DNA from: Thalassotalea_A litorea | Lineage (GTDB): Bacteria; Pseudomonadota; Gammaproteobacteria; Enterobacterales; Alteromonadaceae | Length of the DNA: 64,000 nucleotides | Direction of reading: 5' to 3' | Assembly (NCBI RefSeq): GCF_043642205.1 | Contig: NZ_JBHZSG010000006.1 | Coordinates: 62,001 to 126,000 of the forward strand | Shown: positions 25,167-35,300 of the stretch, piece by piece | Position numbering within the stretch: position 1 is the stretch's first letter | How the letters are laid out: every line of letters begins with the position of its first letter | Made by a program: the position numbers and the translations under genes | The notes under the pieces: generated by a model | Told to the model about the DNA's origin: nothing | The model's database searches: none | The model's input: the letters and a program-made list of their open reading frames with translations, nothing else

Positions 25167-26447
25167 TTATAGGTTTTTTAAACAACGCGCCGCCGCAGCG
25201 ATTGTTGCATCGATATCTTCATCCGTGTGAGCGGTGGATAAGAATCCGGCTTCAAATGCACTGGGTGCCAGGTAAACACCTTCATCGAGCATCAGGTGGA
25301 AGAATCGATTAAATCGTTCACCATCGCAAGCGGTCGCCTGACTAAATGAGGTTACGGTTTCCTGTTCGGTGAAGAAGAAACCAAACATCGCGCCCACATA
25401 GTTAACCGTCATTGCAATACCCGCGTCATCGGCTGCTTGTTTAAAGCCTTCCGCCAGGCGTTTGGTTTTAGCAGCTAACTCGGTATGGTGATCTGTTTCA
25501 CTTAACAAGTTTAATGCCGTTAAACCCGCGGCCATGGCAATTGGATTGCCTGATAAGGTGCCCGCCTGATACACCGGACCTACCGGTGCAATGTAATCCA
25601 TAATCTCGGCTTTGCCGCCAAACGCGCCAACCGGCATACCACCACCGATAACTTTACCTAAGGTCGTTAAGTCAGGTTTAATGTTGTAATACTCTTGTGC
25701 TCCACCTAATGCAACACGAAAACCGGTCATCACTTCATCTAAAATCAACACTGATTTGTAATCATCACAAATGGCGCGTAAACCTTCAAGAAACCCTGGT
25801 ACTGGTGGAATACAGTTCATGTTACCGGCAACCGGCTCGACGATAATACAGGCAATTTCATCGCCATATTCAGCAAATATTTGCTTGACCGAGTCCAAAT
25901 CGTTAAAGGTGACAGTCAGTGTGTGTTTGGCAAAATCTTCTGGGATACCTGGTGAGTTTGGCACGCCCAGGGTTAAGGCACCGGAACCCGCTTTGACTAA
26001 CAACGAGTCCGCATGACCGTGGTAGCAACCTTCAAATTTGAGGATTTTATCGCGTCCCGTGTAGCCACGAGCCAAACGAATCGCACTCATCGTTGCTTCT
26101 GTACCTGAGCTTACCATTCGCAACTTTTCCATCGACGGTACAATGGAACGTACTTTTTCGGCCATGGTAATTTCTAGCTCTGTTGGTGCGCCAAAGCTCA
26201 AACCGTTTTGAGCGGTATCAATAACCGCTTCACGAATTGCCGGGTGATTATGACCTAAAATCATTGGTCCCCAAGAGCCAACATAATCAATGTATTTATT
26301 GTCATCGGCATCGAAAATATAGGGACCATCAGCGCGTTTAATAAAACACGGTGTACCACCAACGCTTGAAAATGCCCGTACGGGGGAATTTACACCACCG
26401 GGAATCGTATCCTGTGCTTGTTGAAATAATTGTTCAGAATGAGACAT
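25167..26447 (-). CDS. hemL: Glutamate-1-semialdehyde 2,1-aminomutase
   Basis: A 426-residue PLP enzyme converting glutamate-1-semialdehyde to 5-aminolevulinate, the C5 route to heme and siroheme. It has the N-terminal PGGVNSPVRAF motif, VSSGTEATMSAIRLARG, the ILDEVMTGFR segment and the PLP Lys in TTLGKVIGGGMPVGAF. Length and motifs are full. The start lies 2 bases after the pyrB stop, so it is likely translated together with pyrB. Confidence 0.97.
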   Translation of the reverse strand: MSHSEQLFQQAQDTIPGGVNSPVRAFSSVGGTPCFIKRADGPYIFDADDNKYIDYVGSWGPMILGHNHPAIREAVIDTAQNGLSFGAPTELEITMAEKVRSIVPSMEKLRMVSSGTEATMSAIRLARGYTGRDKILKFEGCYHGHADSLLVKAGSGALTLGVPNSPGIPEDFAKHTLTVTFNDLDSVKQIFAEYGDEIACIIVEPVAGNMNCIPPVPGFLEGLRAICDDYKSVLILDEVMTGFRVALGGAQEYYNIKPDLTTLGKVIGGGMPVGAFGGKAEIMDYIAPVGPVYQAGTLSGNPIAMAAGLTALNLLSETDHHTELAAKTKRLAEGFKQAADDAGIAMTVNYVGAMFGFFFTEQETVTSFSQATACDGERFNRFFHLMLDEGVYLAPSAFEAGFLSTAHTDEDIDATIAAAARCLKNL

Positions 26448-26449
26448 AG

Positions 26450-27469
26450 TTACTCACTTTTTTGTTTATTGGAAAACCAGGTTACCGGTTTTTCGTATTT
26501 GTGAAGAATTTCATCGACCCCTAGCGTCAGAGCGAACAGGGCCATGCGTACGAGTACGCCATTTTGAGCCTGACGGAAAATGGCCAGATTATTGTGATCA
26601 TTCAGGTCCACATCCAATTCATTCGCTTCTGGTCGGGAATCTCGCGGTAATGGGTGCATGATCACGGTGTGTTCTTTACAGTACTGCTCATAGACCCGTT
26701 TGTTTAAGCTAAAGTGGCCACGATACTGATCGGCTTCTTCCTTACTGGCAAAGCGTTCCTGTTGGATTCGTGTTTGATAAACCACATCGCTTTCCAGGTT
26801 TCCAGCCATATTATCGGTGACGGTAATTTTGTGTCCGGCATTGTCCAGCACGTCGATCACCGAGGTTGGCATTTGCAGTGCATTTGGAGAAAGTAAGGTT
26901 ACGTTCAGGTTGTTATACAGGCTTAGTAACTTTGATAAAGAGTGTACGGTACGGCCATGTTTTAAGTCGCCCATCAGAACAATATTGAGATCGTCAATGC
27001 CTTTGCCAAAACGGGCCATTTCCGCCTCAATGGTAAATAAATCTAATAATGCCTGGGTCGGATGTTCGTTAGCTCCATCACCGCCATTGATAACCGGCAC
27101 CGTCGAACCTTCGGCAAATTGACTGACCGAATGCATTTCGGGGTGGCGCATCGCGATAACGTCCGCATAACCGGATATGACTCTGGCAGTATCAAACAGG
27201 CTTTCGCCTTTCGATAAACTGGAGCTTTCCTGACCGACAGTTTCGTGAACAAACCCACCCAGTAACTGAAACGCAGTACCAAATGACACCCGGGTTCGGG
27301 TCGAGGGTTCAAAAAATAAATTATTGAGGATCGCACCTTCGAGTGCGTGGCAGCGTTTTTGCCGGCACGCATAGGGGATCATTAATTTGGCAACATCGAG
27401 AATGCGTGAGACTGATTCCCGATCAAACTGGGCCACAGAAAGAATGTGGCTACCTTGAAATTGCATCAT
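26450..27469 (-). CDS. pyrB: Aspartate carbamoyltransferase
   Basis: A 339-residue enzyme for the first committed step of pyrimidine synthesis (carbamoyl phosphate plus aspartate). The carbamoyl-phosphate loop is FEPSTRTRVSF, and HPLPRDSRPEANELDVD is the second signature. No pyrI regulatory subunit is adjacent. The length exceeds the about 310 of E. coli PyrB, as in some other marine gammaproteobacterial forms. Two adjacent ATG codons begin it (27469 and 27466). hemL follows by 2 bases, an unusual partner. Confidence 0.93.
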   Translation of the reverse strand: MMQFQGSHILSVAQFDRESVSRILDVAKLMIPYACRQKRCHALEGAILNNLFFEPSTRTRVSFGTAFQLLGGFVHETVGQESSSLSKGESLFDTARVISGYADVIAMRHPEMHSVSQFAEGSTVPVINGGDGANEHPTQALLDLFTIEAEMARFGKGIDDLNIVLMGDLKHGRTVHSLSKLLSLYNNLNVTLLSPNALQMPTSVIDVLDNAGHKITVTDNMAGNLESDVVYQTRIQQERFASKEEADQYRGHFSLNKRVYEQYCKEHTVIMHPLPRDSRPEANELDVDLNDHNNLAIFRQAQNGVLVRMALFALTLGVDEILHKYEKPVTWFSNKQKSE

Positions 27470-27658
27470 AAAGCAAAACCTGAAATTAACCTATCGCCCT
27501 TAACCCATTTTCGGATTTCACTAGCAGGGCAAAACTGGGCGCAACTTTAGCATATTTCGCGAAAATATAGTAATTATCTGACGCCATTAAGCCCTGGCTA
27601 CGAAAAACCGAAACGGCTATCGCAAATCTGTCTTTAATACGCTTGTCTGGCAAGGATC

Positions 27659-28096
27659 TTAACCAAAAAACGGTTTAATAACGGCTAACAATATTATCGC
27701 GAATAAAAACAGTACCGGTACTTCATTAAAAATACGATAGAACCGGCCGGTACGTTGATTACTGTCACTCTGGAATTTTTTCAGCAGTACAAAGCAGTAG
27801 CCGTGATAGAGATAGAGAATCGTAACCAGCAACAGCTTGATATGCAGCCAGGTAGACACGCGGAACCACTCGATGCCCTGCATCATGATTAATGCAAGCC
27901 CGAAGACTAAGGTTAATAGGGCAAATGGGGTGATAAAATACAGCAACCGTTTTGCCATGATAGTTAATTGCGCGCGTACTTCAGCGCTATCACTTTCAGC
28001 GTGATAGACAAATATCCGGGGCAGGTAAAAAATACCCGCAAACCAGGCCACCATGAAAATGATGTGCAGGCCTTTAATCACCAGATACCAACTCAT
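27659..28096 (-). CDS. hemJ: Protoporphyrinogen IX oxidase, HemJ type
   Basis: A 145-residue inner-membrane protein with four predicted helices. The conserved His lies in KGLHIIFMVAWFAG and the conserved Lys in WLHIKLLLV, matching the HemJ (UPF0093) family that oxidises protoporphyrinogen IX in heme synthesis. AAGGAG lies before its ATG within the end of the preceding chloride channel gene, one base after that gene's stop. Another heme gene, hemL, is close by on the same strand, but a 188-base gap and pyrB separate them. Confidence 0.9.
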   Translation of the reverse strand: MSWYLVIKGLHIIFMVAWFAGIFYLPRIFVYHAESDSAEVRAQLTIMAKRLLYFITPFALLTLVFGLALIMMQGIEWFRVSTWLHIKLLLVTILYLYHGYCFVLLKKFQSDSNQRTGRFYRIFNEVPVLFLFAIILLAVIKPFFG

Positions 28097-28097
28097 A

Positions 28098-29792
28098 TTA
28101 AATCGCTCCTTGGGTTAACAGTCCCCGAATTCTATCAAACGATACGATACCGATAATATGACTCGGGTCTTTGTGGTAAACATATACCGCACCCTGGCGC
28201 TTTTCGACAAGCGCAAAATAGGCTTCTGACAGCGTTGCCTGACTGTCAACGGCCGGCATCGCTGTTAAATGATAGGCCGGACCTTCGTGCTCCAAGGGGT
28301 GTAAATTCAAGTCGTATTGCACCAGTTTGAACTGCTGTGGGTTTTCGTCATCGGCAGGGTAGTGAACAATGATCTGTTCATCGCCAGGGGTTGCTCGAAT
28401 AATCTCCGATAAATTGTCTTCTTCGGTATCTTTAACCACTCGATATTTATCCTCGAGATAGGCCAGCACTCCATACTTTTGCAGAATATTTTCAACAGGA
28501 GATGGTTGATAACTTAAATTCTGGAATTCCAGTTGCTGCAAGAAGATTGAACGGTTCTTTAAAAATTGACTTGAGGTGAGATAAGCTGATGTGATCACGA
28601 CCATGGCAGGCAGCGCCAACTGCAGCTGATCGGCCAATTCTATGATGGTCAATAACGCAGCCAATGGTGCATTGAGGGTCGCAGCGAGCATGCCTGCCAT
28701 ACCCAATAATGCATAATCTCCGGCGAACATCATATTGTCGAAAAAGATACTGACAAACAGGGCCATCAAGGCACCGGCAATGGCACCAATTCCTAATGTC
28801 GGTCCGATGATCCCGCCGGGGATACCTAACCCGAGTACGACGATGGTGGCAATCATCTTGGCACACAGTAGGCTAAAGACCAGGGTAAACACCATTTCTT
28901 CTTCGAGGATAAGGTCAATGGCGCTTAAACCAGAACCCATACTTTCCGGTACCCAAACCCCCATTAAGCCCATAATCACCGCAGCAACAAGCAAGCGCAC
29001 CGTCATATGTTGATTTTGACTTACCCGAATAACGGCAAGCATGCCCACGTTAAATACTTTTGCCAACACGCCAAGCAGGATGCCAAACAAAATCAACCAG
29101 GGATAATGGGAATAATCAATCACCAAGTACGAGAAAAACTCATACTCATGATAAGAGCCAAACACCGCATGGGTCATCAAAGAGCCGATGATGGAGGCAA
29201 GAATGACTGGCACGAACATGTGCAGTTTGTATTCTCTTAAAATAACCTCCATAACAAAGATGACCGCCGCTAACGGTGTATTAAAACTTGCCGCAATGCC
29301 CGCCGCAACGCCACAGGCACACAGGGTACGCATGGAGTTTTGTGGTAAGGAAAAACGTTTTGCCAAAATCGTACTGCAGGCAGCGCCAATGTGAACCGCA
29401 GGGCCTTCTCGACCCACCGAAAAACCGCCGGCTAGTGCAAAAATACTGCCGAAAAACTGATTGATGGTATTGAGGAAAGGGATAGCGCCATAGGCAGATT
29501 TGAGACGATGAATGACAAATGGAATACCACTACGCGTATATTGAAAGCCGGTTATCCAGGCAACAGATAAGATCCCTAAAGTGGCAATAACTGGGGTTAT
29601 AAAGCGTTGGAATTCTGTTAAGCTAGAGAAGTCATCAATATTTTGTAGATAAATTGCCTGTATATTTTCAAACGCCAGACGAAAAAGAATAATGAAGATG
29701 GCTGCAATGGTTGCGCCCAATACCCCTAACAGACACAGTTGCCAGGAAGGCTCTGGTTTTGCGAGTTTTATTCTTAAATTGGCTAATGCCAT
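28098..29792 (-). CDS. clcA: ClC-family chloride channel/transporter with C-terminal CBS region
   Basis: A 564-residue inner-membrane protein. The anion-pathway motifs are RSGIPFVIHRL, GGFSVGREGPAVH (with the gating Glu) and GLGIPGGIIGPTLGIGA. After about ten helices, a cytoplasmic tail of about 150 residues ends in a CBS-like unit (VYVYHKDPSHIIGIVSFDRI). Such proteins carry chloride, often in exchange for protons. It is transcribed into hemJ with 1 base between. Gene symbol by family only. Confidence 0.88.
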   Translation of the reverse strand: MALANLRIKLAKPEPSWQLCLLGVLGATIAAIFIILFRLAFENIQAIYLQNIDDFSSLTEFQRFITPVIATLGILSVAWITGFQYTRSGIPFVIHRLKSAYGAIPFLNTINQFFGSIFALAGGFSVGREGPAVHIGAACSTILAKRFSLPQNSMRTLCACGVAAGIAASFNTPLAAVIFVMEVILREYKLHMFVPVILASIIGSLMTHAVFGSYHEYEFFSYLVIDYSHYPWLILFGILLGVLAKVFNVGMLAVIRVSQNQHMTVRLLVAAVIMGLMGVWVPESMGSGLSAIDLILEEEMVFTLVFSLLCAKMIATIVVLGLGIPGGIIGPTLGIGAIAGALMALFVSIFFDNMMFAGDYALLGMAGMLAATLNAPLAALLTIIELADQLQLALPAMVVITSAYLTSSQFLKNRSIFLQQLEFQNLSYQPSPVENILQKYGVLAYLEDKYRVVKDTEEDNLSEIIRATPGDEQIIVHYPADDENPQQFKLVQYDLNLHPLEHEGPAYHLTAMPAVDSQATLSEAYFALVEKRQGAVYVYHKDPSHIIGIVSFDRIRGLLTQGAI

Positions 29793-29894
29793 TCTTCCCT
29801 CAGGGTGTAAGTCTGTGCTAGTTTGTTCTCATACCTGAATCGGTATAACCATTGCAATGCAGTTTAACATAAGTGCAGTAGAAATACGTTAATA

Positions 29895-30629
29895 ATGAAT
29901 TGGTTAAAAAAAATAACATTTGCGGGACTACATCAGAGGTTTGGTGCATTCAAGCTCTGGATCCTCACCCTGATAACACTTCTGATCATCAGCCAGATTG
30001 CCTATCGTATTGGTAACTTCTATCAGGGCCATCAGGAAAAAATCATCGTTACTCAAAATGAGCGCCTTGATCGTTTGTATCGTTTGAACGAGGAACAACA
30101 AAGTAAAATTAATATCCTCAATGTCGAACTGGAAATTGAACGCCTTGCCAACCAGGATGCGATGGAAAACCTCGACGAACTGGAAAAGCAGCAATATGAA
30201 TTGAAAAAACAGCTGGCGTTTTATGAAAAAATTATGGCGCCCGAAAAGCAGGCTCAAGGGTTTGTGATTGACGAAGTCTCGGTAACCCCAAGTGCCAGTG
30301 ATAATCATTATCGCTTGAAAGTTGTGTTAGTCCAGCAGTTAAAATCCAAGCGCTTTGCGTCTGGTCATATTGAAGTTGAATTTGTGGGTAGCCTAAACAA
30401 TCGTCCAGCTACGATTAAACTGGCCAATGTATCGGATCTTGATAGTAAAAAGCGCGGATTTAACTTCCGCTATTTCCAGGTGATTGAAGGAGATTTTAAT
30501 CTGCCGGAAGGCTTCGTTCCTGAGAAAATCGAAGTGGCCGCCATATTACCAGCCAAAGGGCAGCAAAAATATCGTCGCTTGCAAGAGTCCTATCCCTGGC
30601 CGGAAGAAGAGTCTTCGTTAGGAAATTAA
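29895..30629 (+). CDS. DUF6776-type membrane-anchored coiled-coil protein
   Basis: A 244-residue protein with one transmembrane helix at about residues 20-42 (LWILTLITLLIISQIAYRI), a periplasmic coiled coil at about 50-115 rich in Glu, Leu and Gln, and a beta-rich C-terminal domain. It resembles the DUF6776 family found near erpA and bactofilin genes in gammaproteobacteria. No bactofilin is adjacent here. Function is unknown; the architecture suggests an envelope scaffold. It lies upstream of erpA but is separated by a promoter. Confidence 0.75.
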   Translation: MNWLKKITFAGLHQRFGAFKLWILTLITLLIISQIAYRIGNFYQGHQEKIIVTQNERLDRLYRLNEEQQSKINILNVELEIERLANQDAMENLDELEKQQYELKKQLAFYEKIMAPEKQAQGFVIDEVSVTPSASDNHYRLKVVLVQQLKSKRFASGHIEVEFVGSLNNRPATIKLANVSDLDSKKRGFNFRYFQVIEGDFNLPEGFVPEKIEVAAILPAKGQQKYRRLQESYPWPEEESSLGN

Positions 30630-30686
30630 CCCGATATTTAACGGTTGGTTGATTAATCGTTATCAAATTGTGCTATTTGCATGCTA

Positions 30687-30719
30687 ATACTTGATTAAAC
30701 TTGTCGGGTTTAAGATAAT
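30687..30719 (+). promoter_or_regulatory. erpA promoter overlapped by an IscR type-1-like site
   Basis: TTGATT (30691-30696), 17 bases, then GATAAT (30714-30719) form a good sigma-70 promoter. Over it lies a 25-base stretch, 30687-30711, starting ATACTTGATT and ending GTCGGGTTT, which matches the IscR type-1 consensus (from memory) at 21 of 25 positions. Binding would block the -35 element. This suggests repression of erpA when Fe-S supply is sufficient. Confidence 0.65.
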
Positions 30720-30781
30720 CTGCTCCTGCTGGGCGTGACGTCCGGATTACTGTTTTTTCACATACCAAGCAAGTGAGATTT

Positions 30782-31123
30782 ATGTCGACTCCAGAAATGC
30801 CAATTCAATTCAGCGATGCTGCTGCCAATAAAGTCAAAGTATTGATCAGCGAGGAAGAAAATCCTGAGTTAAAACTGCGCGTGTATGTTACCGGCGGTGG
30901 TTGTTCAGGTTTCCAGTACGGCTTTACCTTTGATGAAAAAGTTAACGAAGGCGATATGACCATTGAAAAGCAGGGCGTAACTATGGTGGTTGACCCGATG
31001 AGCTTGCAATATTTGGTCGGTGGAACCGTAGACTACATTGAGGGGCTGGAAGGCGCGCGCTTTCTGGTGGATAACCCTAATGCCGAAACCACATGTGGTT
31101 GTGGTTCTTCATTTTCCATCTAA
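30782..31123 (+). CDS. erpA: Iron-sulfur cluster insertion protein ErpA
   Basis: A 113-residue A-type carrier that delivers Fe-S clusters to target enzymes. The three cluster cysteines are in GGGCSGFQY and TCGCGSSFSI at the C-terminus. The length matches ErpA of E. coli (114). I chose ATG 30782; a GTG at 30773 is in frame but gives an unusual N-terminus. In this genome it would help mature proteins such as the NasA and NirB clusters, which is inference. Confidence 0.95.
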   Translation: MSTPEMPIQFSDAAANKVKVLISEEENPELKLRVYVTGGGCSGFQYGFTFDEKVNEGDMTIEKQGVTMVVDPMSLQYLVGGTVDYIEGLEGARFLVDNPNAETTCGCGSSFSI

Positions 31124-31179
31124 CGTTTCCCAATTTCTCTGATTTTTCAATGAGGTTTGCATCAATTTAGAAAAAATTG

Positions 31180-32331
31180 ATGCTTATTCAGACAGAATTT
31201 TTTACACTGGGGATACGTGTTTTTGCAAGGTCTTTACTGCAAGTGACTTCTTCGGTTCCATCTGGCGATACTAAAAGCCCATATACAATAGCTATTATTA
31301 TCAGCATCTTGCTGATCTTATGGCTTGTAAGCGGTTTTTTCTTCAAATCTACCAGTGATGAAGAGACTGGCATTGAAGAGTTACCCTTACCTCAGGTCAA
31401 AGTTGAGACCTTCCAAAGCCAGACCATTATTAATACCATCCAACTTTATGGTCGTACTGAACCGGATCGTATCGTTACCCTGCGGGCTCAGGTGAAAGGC
31501 GCGATCAGTGAAGTGTTTGCCGAACGAGGCAGTTTTGTAAACAAAGGCGATGTCATCGCCAAAATTGCCCTTAATGATTTACCCGCCAAACTTGAACATT
31601 ATCAAACCCTGTTAAAACAGCGCCGAATTGATTATTACGGCACTAAAAAATTGTATAGCGGTGGTTTTCAGGGCGAATCCGCGCTGGCGCAAAAGTTATC
31701 GGACGTAACTGACGCCAAAGCCTTATTGGCGCAGACCCAAGCGGATATAGATAACACCACGGTTGTGGCACCGTTTTCTGGCGTGCTTAATGAACGCATG
31801 GTTGAAGTTGGCGATTATTTAACACCGGGCGATGAAATTGCCATCATCGCCGATTTAGATCCTTTGGTGATTCGGGCGCATTTGACCGAAAATCAAATTG
31901 TTCAGGTAAAAGAGCGTCAATCGGCCAATATTCACCTACTAGCGCATCGGGATTTAACCGGGACACTGCGTTATCTTGCCAGTGTGGCCAATGAACAAAC
32001 CAATACCTTTAAAGCGGAAATCGCTATTGCTAACCCGAATTATCGCTATCGTGCCGGGATCAGTTCGGAAGTCGAACTACCGTTACAGGAAGTGCAAGCG
32101 ATAAAAGTGTCACCGGCAATTCTTACCCTTGATGAAGTTGGCAATATTGGCGTGAAAACCGTTGTCGATGGTGTGGTGAAATTTACCCCAATTCAAATGG
32201 TAAAAAGCGAAGAAGATGGGGTTTGGCTGGCGGGGCTGGATGATAACGTGCAAATTATTACTCTGGGACAGGGGTTTGTCCGACCTGGAGATAATGTTCA
32301 GGCGATAACGTCTGCACCTGTGGAGCCATAA
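31180..32331 (+). CDS. RND efflux periplasmic adaptor (membrane fusion protein)
   Basis: A 383-residue HlyD/AcrA-type protein linking an RND pump to an outer-membrane channel. One transmembrane helix (about residues 35-57) is followed by a barrel-sandwich lipoyl half (VTLRAQVKGAISEVFAERGSFVNKGD), a short helical hairpin, and the returning half (TTVVAPFSGVLNERMVEVGDY). The start is uncertain: TTG 31177, ATG 31180 or GTG 31243, the last beginning close to the membrane helix. It lies 4 bases before the pump gene. No TolC-like gene is present. Confidence 0.88.
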   Translation: MLIQTEFFTLGIRVFARSLLQVTSSVPSGDTKSPYTIAIIISILLILWLVSGFFFKSTSDEETGIEELPLPQVKVETFQSQTIINTIQLYGRTEPDRIVTLRAQVKGAISEVFAERGSFVNKGDVIAKIALNDLPAKLEHYQTLLKQRRIDYYGTKKLYSGGFQGESALAQKLSDVTDAKALLAQTQADIDNTTVVAPFSGVLNERMVEVGDYLTPGDEIAIIADLDPLVIRAHLTENQIVQVKERQSANIHLLAHRDLTGTLRYLASVANEQTNTFKAEIAIANPNYRYRAGISSEVELPLQEVQAIKVSPAILTLDEVGNIGVKTVVDGVVKFTPIQMVKSEEDGVWLAGLDDNVQIITLGQGFVRPGDNVQAITSAPVEP

Positions 32332-32335
32332 ACCA

Positions 32336-35300
32336 ATGCTTGCATTGATTGATGCCGCATTATTTCGCACCCGCTCAGTATTAATGATCTTTATTTTGCT
32401 GCTGCTTGCCGGCGGTGTCACGTATTACTCCATTCCTAAAGAATCCAATCCGGATATCACCATTCCAGTAATTTACGTTTCGATGATCCATGATGGCATT
32501 TCACCGGAAGATGCGGAGCGTATGTTAGTACGGCCCATGGAAAACGAGCTCAAGTCCATTGAGGGCGTAGATGAAATGCGTTCTAATGCCAGCGAAGGTC
32601 ACGCCAGCGTGACCTTAGAGTTCGTTGCCGGTCTCGATCCCAAAGAGGCCCTGGCCGATGTCCGAGACAAGGTTACCCTGGCCAAAGCCAAACTGCCCGA
32701 TGAAACCGAAGAGCCAGAAGTTCGGGAAGTGACTATGGCTAATCAACAACCGGCGGTTATCGTATTTTTATCGGGCCCGGTGTCGGAACGAGGTTTGATT
32801 ACCATTGCCCGTGATATGCAGGACAAAATCGCCGCGATGCCGCAGGTGCTGGAAGTGGATATTGGTGGCGACCGTGAAGATATGCTGGAGATCATCGTCG
32901 ATCCGCTGTTGATGGAAAGTTATGGGCTGGATCAAAACGATATTTTTGATTTAGTATCGCGCAATAACCGCCTTGTGCCTGCCGGAACCATGGATACCGG
33001 TAAAGGGCGATTCGCCATTAAAGTTCCATCGGTATTTGAATCGGTAAAAGATTTATATGAACTTCCGGTTAAAGTGGAAGGGGATCGGGTCATTCGTTTT
33101 CAAGATGTTGCCACTGTACGTCGTTCATACAAAGATCCAACATCGTTTGCCCGATTAAATGGCCAGCGGGCTATTTCAATTGAAGTCAAAAAACGTCCGG
33201 GCCAGAACATTATTCAAACCGTTGAACAAGTCAAAGCCCTGATTGCACAAGAGCGGAAATTATGGCCGCAACATATTCGTGTCGATTACGTTGGTGACCA
33301 GTCTAAGTTCGTCAAAGACATGCTCACCGACCTGCAAAATAATGTTATTTTGGCGGTGCTTTTGGTGGTTATCGTCATCATCGCAGCGCTTGGTGCCAGA
33401 ACGGCTTTACTGGTGGGGTTATCCATTCCGGGTTCCTTCTTAACCGGTATCATGGTGTTATCGGTATTTGGCTTAACCGTCAATATCGTTGTCTTATTCG
33501 CTCTGATTATGGCCGTTGGTATGTTGGTTGATGGTGCCATTGTTGTCACCGAATTTGCGGATCGGGAAATGAGCGAAGGCATGGCCAAAAAACAAGCCTA
33601 TGCTCTGGCAGCAAGGCGTATGGCCTGGCCGATTATTGCTTCTACCGCAACCACATTAGCGGCCTTTGCGCCTTTGCTATTCTGGCCCGGAATGATGGGC
33701 GAGTTTATGAAATATATGCCAATTACCTTAATTGCGGTATTGGCGGCTTCATTACTTATGGCGCTGGTATTTGTACCAACCATGGGCGCATTGTTTGGTA
33801 AGAGTCGCGCGATCAGCGACAGCCAAAAGCAACAAATGTTGCAGGCCGAAACTGGTGACATTAACTCGTTAACGGGTCTGCAGGGTTCCTACGTGCGACT
33901 GTTAGATAAAGCCATTGCGCATCCATTGATGGTGCTTGGATTTACATTAACATTCGCGGTCGCGGTGATTGTCAATTATCAAAACTCCAATTTAGGGGCA
34001 GTGTTTTTTCCGGATGTAGAACCTGATGGCATGAATATGACGGTTCGCTCATTTGGTGATTTGTCGATTCACGAAAAAGACGACATCATGCGCGAAATTG
34101 AACGCCGTACGCTGGATATCGATGATATTGATTCGCTATACACCCGTACCGGTGGTAATGATCTGGTTGGTACCTTTCGAATCAATCTCAAGGACTGGCA
34201 AGCTCGACGACCTGCCAATGAGGTCATAGACGACTTACATCAACGATTTGCCGATTATGCGGGTGTCGAAGTGGAAGTTCGAAAAGATGAAAATGGCCCG
34301 CAACAAGGGAAAGATTTGAAAATCGAATTCGCCTCCCGAAACCCAACGTTACTTCAAGACAGTGTCCGAACGGCACGGCGGTTGTTAGAGGCTAATGGCA
34401 ATTTCACTAATATTGAGGATGCCTCATCAAAACCAGGAATTGAATGGCAACTGGAAGTCGATAGAGCGTTAGCCGCGACCTTTAGTGCCGATGCAACACT
34501 AGTGGGCACCTCGGTACAAATGGTGACCAATGGTTTAAAACTTGGCGAATATCGCCCAGATGATGTCGACGATGAACTTGATATCCGTGTCCGCTTCCCG
34601 GTTGAAAAACGTAATATTGCCCGACTTGATGATTTAAGATTAAAGACGTTCGATGGTTTGGTTCCAGTGACGAATTTCGTAGAACGCAAAGCGGCGCAAA
34701 AAGTCGATACCATTCGTCGGGTAGACGCTAAACGTGTCGTGGTGGTGCAAGCTGACTTAAAGCCCGGTGCGCAGTTGGTTAAAGAATTACCGAAACTGCA
34801 AAAGCAAATGCAAAATTCTGACATTGACTGGTTCCAGGTCAGCATGGAAGTGAAAGGCCAGAATGAAGATCAAATGGAATCTCAAAGCTTTTTGATTAAC
34901 GCCTTTTTCGTTGCTCTGTTTGTTATGGCGATTATTCTGGTGACCCAGTTTAATAGTTTTTATCAGGCGTTCCTGATCTTATCTGCGGTTTTGTTTTCCA
35001 CCGTTGGGGTATTTTTCGCCCTATATCTAGCAGGCAAACCGTTTGGCATTGTTATGTCGGGTCTGGGTGTCATTTCCCTGGCCGGGATAGTGGTGAATAA
35101 TAATATTGTATTGATTGATACCTATAATGTTTTGCGCAAGCAAGGCCTAAAAGCCAAAGAAGCGATACTTCGCACCGGCGCTCAACGCTTGCGCCCGGTA
35201 ATGCTAACAACCATCACCACCATTCTTGGATTATTGCCCATGGTGTTGCAGATGAATATCGACTTTATTACCCGGGAAATTACTTTTGGTGCACCATCTA

